From contig NZ_JAVFWN010000014.1 of NCBI RefSeq assembly GCF_030929495.1, positions 62,001 through 126,000 of the forward strand: 64,000 nt of DNA, in the 5' to 3' direction. Below are positions 61,686 through 64,000 of this stretch, piece after piece (positions within the stretch are counted from its first letter, which is position 1; each line of letters starts with the position of its first letter). The DNA comes from Nocardioides sp. LHD-245. GTDB taxonomy: Bacteria > Actinomycetota > Actinomycetes > Propionibacteriales > Nocardioidaceae. The notes under the pieces were generated by a model, which saw nothing but the letters and a program-made list of their open reading frames with translations, was not told where the DNA came from and searched no databases. Both the position numbers and the translations under genes were made by a program.

Positions 61686-63024
61686 CGGTCCCGACCTCCT
61701 CGAGCCGCATCGAGAGCCGGTCGATCCGCCGCCCGTCCATGTGGTCGACCGTCAGCACCGCGCGGCGCAGCGGCTCGTCGTCGTCCTCGCCCGTCGCCGG
61801 CAGGGGTACGACGGCGGAGTCGCCGCTCTGCGGGATCCGGCCGAGCAGCTTGAGCACGAGCCCGGCGACCGTGTCGTAGTCCTCGCTCTCCGGGAGCTGG
61901 ACCTCCGTGAGGTCCTCGACCTCGTCGGGGCGCAGGAGACCCGACAGCGACCAGGTGCCGTCGCGGCGCAGCCGGCCGCGGTTGCCCAGCCGGTCGTGCT
62001 CGTCGGCGATGTCTCCCACGATCTCCTCGATGACGTCCTCGAGCGTCACGATCCCCGCGTGGTCGCCGTACTCGTCGAGGACGATCGCCATCTGGAAGCC
62101 GTCGGCGCGCAACAGTGCGAGCAGCGGGTCGAGGCGCAGCGAGTCGGGCACCAGGATCGGCTTGGCCATCAGGTGCTTGACCTTGGTGGTCGCCCGCTCG
62201 TGGAGCGGCAGCGCGACGGCGTTCTTGACGTGGACGGTGCCGACGACGGCATCGGAGTCGTCGAGGACCGGGAAGCGGGAGTTGCCGGACTCGCGGGCCA
62301 GGGCGATGACCGCGCTGGCCCGGTCGTTGACCTCGAGGGAGCGGGTCCGGACCCGGGGCGTCATGATCTCGCCGGCGGTGCGGGTGCCGAACTCGACGGA
62401 GCGCTCCATCAGCTCGGCGGTCTCGGCGTCGAGCGTCCCCTCGTCGGCGGAGTGCTGGATGAGCGAGGCGAGCTCGGTGGAGCTCCGGGCGGAGCGGAGC
62501 TCCTCCTGCGGCTCGACGCCGAGCCGGCGCACGATCGCGTTGGCGCTGCCGTTGAGGATCCGGATCGGTCCGCGGCACACCGCCGTGAAGGCCCGCATCG
62601 GGCGCTGGGTGAGGCGGGCCGTGGTCAGCGGCAGTGCGATCGCCACGTTCTTGGGCACCAACTCGCCGATGAGCATGGTCAGCAGGGTGCTCACGGTCAG
62701 GCCGAGCCCGACGGCGACCGGGCGCACCGCGCTGTCGGCCACGCCGGCTCCGGCGAGGGGGTCGCGGAGCAGCTCGGCGATCGCGGGCTCGGCGAGGAAG
62801 CCGATCGCGAGGTTGGTGATCGTGATGCCGACCTGCGCCCCCGAGAGCTGGGTCGACAGCGAGCGCAACGCCTTCTGCACTCCGGCGGCGGCGGCGTCAC
62901 CGCCCGCGGCCGCGCGGTCGACCTGGCCGCGGTCGACGGTGACGAAGGCGAACTCGGCCGCGACGAACAGGCCGCACGCGAGCACCAGGAGGATGGCGAG
63001 CCCCAGCAGTAGCCAGGCGGTCAT
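61678..63024 (-). CDS. CNNM/HlyC/CorC-type membrane protein (full length)
   Basis: A 448-residue paralogue with the same DUF21 membrane domain (WLLLGLAILLVLACGLFVAAEFAF, IGELVPKNVAIALPL), two CBS domains (IMTPRVRTRSLEV, VKHLMAKPILVP), and a CorC/HlyC C-terminal domain (about 355-445). Overlap with its short paralogue by 8 bp shows co-expression. Function proposed: divalent cation transport or control of it. Confidence 0.92.
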   Translation of the reverse strand: MTAWLLLGLAILLVLACGLFVAAEFAFVTVDRGQVDRAAAGGDAAAAGVQKALRSLSTQLSGAQVGITITNLAIGFLAEPAIAELLRDPLAGAGVADSAVRPVAVGLGLTVSTLLTMLIGELVPKNVAIALPLTTARLTQRPMRAFTAVCRGPIRILNGSANAIVRRLGVEPQEELRSARSSTELASLIQHSADEGTLDAETAELMERSVEFGTRTAGEIMTPRVRTRSLEVNDRASAVIALARESGNSRFPVLDDSDAVVGTVHVKNAVALPLHERATTKVKHLMAKPILVPDSLRLDPLLALLRADGFQMAIVLDEYGDHAGIVTLEDVIEEIVGDIADEHDRLGNRGRLRRDGTWSLSGLLRPDEVEDLTEVQLPESEDYDTVAGLVLKLLGRIPQSGDSAVVPLPATGEDDDEPLRRAVLTVDHMDGRRIDRLSMRLEEVGTDG

Positions 63025-63084
63025 CGGGTTCTGCGGCTCCTGCCCACGGTTCGGTACCAGTCGATCAGCTCGGGAGCGTCCAGA

Positions 63085-63738
63085 CTACCCGGACGCCGCG
63101 CCGCTCGCGCGGGCCCAGCGCCCGCCGGCGTCCAGCCGTCGAATCAGCCTCGCGGGCACGCCGCCGACGACCGCGTGGTCGGGGACGTCGCCGCGCACGA
63201 CCGAGCCGGCCGCGACCACGACATTGCGCCCGATCGTGGTGCCCGGCAGGACCATCGCACCGTGCCCGATCCACGAGCCCGAGCCGATCCGCACCGGCCG
63301 GTGCGCGCCGAACTGACGGCCGATCGGCACGTCGGGGTCCTCGTAGCCGTGGCTGGCGTCCGAGACGAACACGTCCTGCCCGAACCACACGTCGTCGCCG
63401 ATCTCGATCGACTCGTGGGCGGTGATGCACACCCGGGCGCCGAGGACGCAGCGCTCGCCGATGACCAGCCCGCGCGCGGGGAGGACGACCTGGGTCGGGC
63501 CGTAGCCCACCGAGAGGGTCGCGTACTTCCCGATCAGGGTGTCCCTGCCGACGTGGATCGCGGAGGCGTTGACGACCGCCGAGAGAGGGAAGGCGAGGCA
63601 GGCACCCGGCCCGAACGCGCCGAATCCGTCGGCCAGAGCGGTGCCCGGCGCCACGTCTCCCTGGTGCTCGGCCCACCGCCACGCGGCATGGACGGATCGG
63701 TTCAGGAGGCGGCGGAGCGGGCGCCGGAGATCGAGCAC
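63085..63738 (-). CDS. Hexapeptide-repeat acyltransferase
   Basis: A 217-residue left-handed beta-helix acyltransferase. Hexapeptide repeats run from about residue 55 to 190 (VNASAIHVGRDTLIGKYATL, IGSGSWIGHGAMVLPGTTIGRNVVVAAGSVV), with the catalytic-His segment FVSDASHGYEDPDVP. It resembles O-acetyltransferases of sugar and cell-wall polymer modification. The GTG at 63738 is fixed by a TAACCT box 6 bp upstream. Confidence 0.88.
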   Translation of the reverse strand: MLDLRRPLRRLLNRSVHAAWRWAEHQGDVAPGTALADGFGAFGPGACLAFPLSAVVNASAIHVGRDTLIGKYATLSVGYGPTQVVLPARGLVIGERCVLGARVCITAHESIEIGDDVWFGQDVFVSDASHGYEDPDVPIGRQFGAHRPVRIGSGSWIGHGAMVLPGTTIGRNVVVAAGSVVRGDVPDHAVVGGVPARLIRRLDAGGRWARASGAASG

Positions 63739-63744
63739 CGGGCG

Positions 63745-63750
63745 AGGTTA
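63745..63750 (-). promoter_or_regulatory. -10 box TAACCT
   Basis: On the minus strand, TAACCT lies 6 bp before the acyltransferase GTG at 63738. Confidence 0.5.
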
Positions 63751-63806
63751 CCCAACTGCAACCTCCGCGGGGCTCCGCCGGTTCGTCCGCCCCGCTCCCG
63801 GGGCCG

Positions 63807-63812
63807 TAAAAT
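63807..63812 (+). promoter_or_regulatory. -10 box TAAAAT
   Basis: TAAAAT lies 6 bp before the GTG at 63819. Confidence 0.5.
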
Positions 63813-63818
63813 CCGGGA

Positions 63819-64000
63819 GTGCAGAAGCCCGTCATCGCCTATTTCGCCGACGACCCGACCCGGGTCTACCAGCTCCTCCAGTGGATCCCGGTGCTGGAGA
63901 GGCTCGATGACAGTCATCCTGTCGGCATCCTGACCCGCGACCCGCAGACCCGCGCGATCGTGGAGGAGCGCACCTCGCTGCCCGTGCTCCTCGCTCCCGG
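63819..64000 (+). CDS. Unidentified gene, 5' end (runs off window)
   Basis: The frame opens at a GTG and reads VQKPVIAYFADDPTRVYQLL followed by QWIPVLERLDDSHPVGILTR, then VEERTSLPVLLAPG. It is still open at the window edge after 60 codons. The start is set by the TAAAAT box. The text resembles the N terminus of a glycosyltransferase-like or CDP-glycerol glycerophosphotransferase-like protein, but too little is visible to assign a family. Confidence 0.55.
   Translation, partial: MQKPVIAYFADDPTRVYQLLQWIPVLERLDDSHPVGILTRDPQTRAIVEERTSLPVLLAP

Overview
This window is high-GC actinobacterial DNA. It carries a complete Pup-proteasome locus, TatA/TatC with a Ski2-type helicase, RbpA, a mycothiol-type DinB enzyme, PafB/PafC, and a gcvH-garA-merR-DUF151-merR-gcvP cluster in the order known from mycobacteria. 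Gene content and style point to Nocardioides or a close Nocardioidaceae relative; that assignment is inference from gene content, not from a marker-gene search. No rRNA, tRNA, CRISPR array, prophage or classical insertion sequence was seen.

Layout. Positions 1-8.3 kb: Pup-proteasome region (dop 3' end, pup, prcB, prcA, a DUF559-like putative nuclease, pafA, an FKBP lipoprotein, pafB, pafC). Positions 8.3-13.1 kb: tatA, tatC, a lipid-kinase-like gene and a HelY-type helicase. Positions 13.2-18.4 kb: a 5'-3' exonuclease, an AsnC regulator, lnt, a Ppm-type glycosyltransferase, fxsA and rbpA. Positions 18.4-22.1 kb: an MFS transporter, GDPD, and a MurA-like enzyme with an N-terminal XRE helix-turn-helix. 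Positions 22-45 kb: an accessory mix of dehydrogenases, VOC and DinB proteins, regulators, an ECF sigma factor with its membrane partner, lipoproteins, an ABC-F protein, and a HelR-type RNA polymerase-binding protein behind a rifamycin-associated element. Positions 45-52 kb: pepN, fdhD, rmuC, a thioesterase and a serine hydrolase. Positions 52-60.6 kb: gcvP behind a glycine riboswitch, two MerR regulators, DUF151, a GarA-like FHA protein, gcvH, DUF881/DUF1290 membrane proteins and a CDP-alcohol phosphatidyltransferase. The end holds two CNNM/CorC-type membrane proteins, a hexapeptide acyltransferase and the start of an unidentified gene.

Three things stand out. First, four copies of a previously unnamed (to me) 63-64 bp intergenic element lie between 2.48 and 13.21 kb. 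Each has a near-perfect palindrome (GCGGTTTGG-NN-CCAAACCGC type) and, about 24 bp away, a third degenerate half-site ending in an AATCGA-like tail. Two copies in inverted orientation bracket the DUF559-like nuclease gene, which sits inside the proteasome locus, and the 3' end of that gene is made of element sequence. Second, many genes have a TANNNT box exactly 6-7 bp before the start codon, the signature of leaderless transcription; this fixes many start codons here. Third, stress circuits can be read from DNA: a SigR-like promoter before rbpA, a rifamycin-associated inverted repeat before helR, a glycine riboswitch before gcvP, and a large inverted repeat before an SRPBCC-ArsR operon.

Coordinates of sites were counted by eye from the numbered lines and may be off by one base in places.
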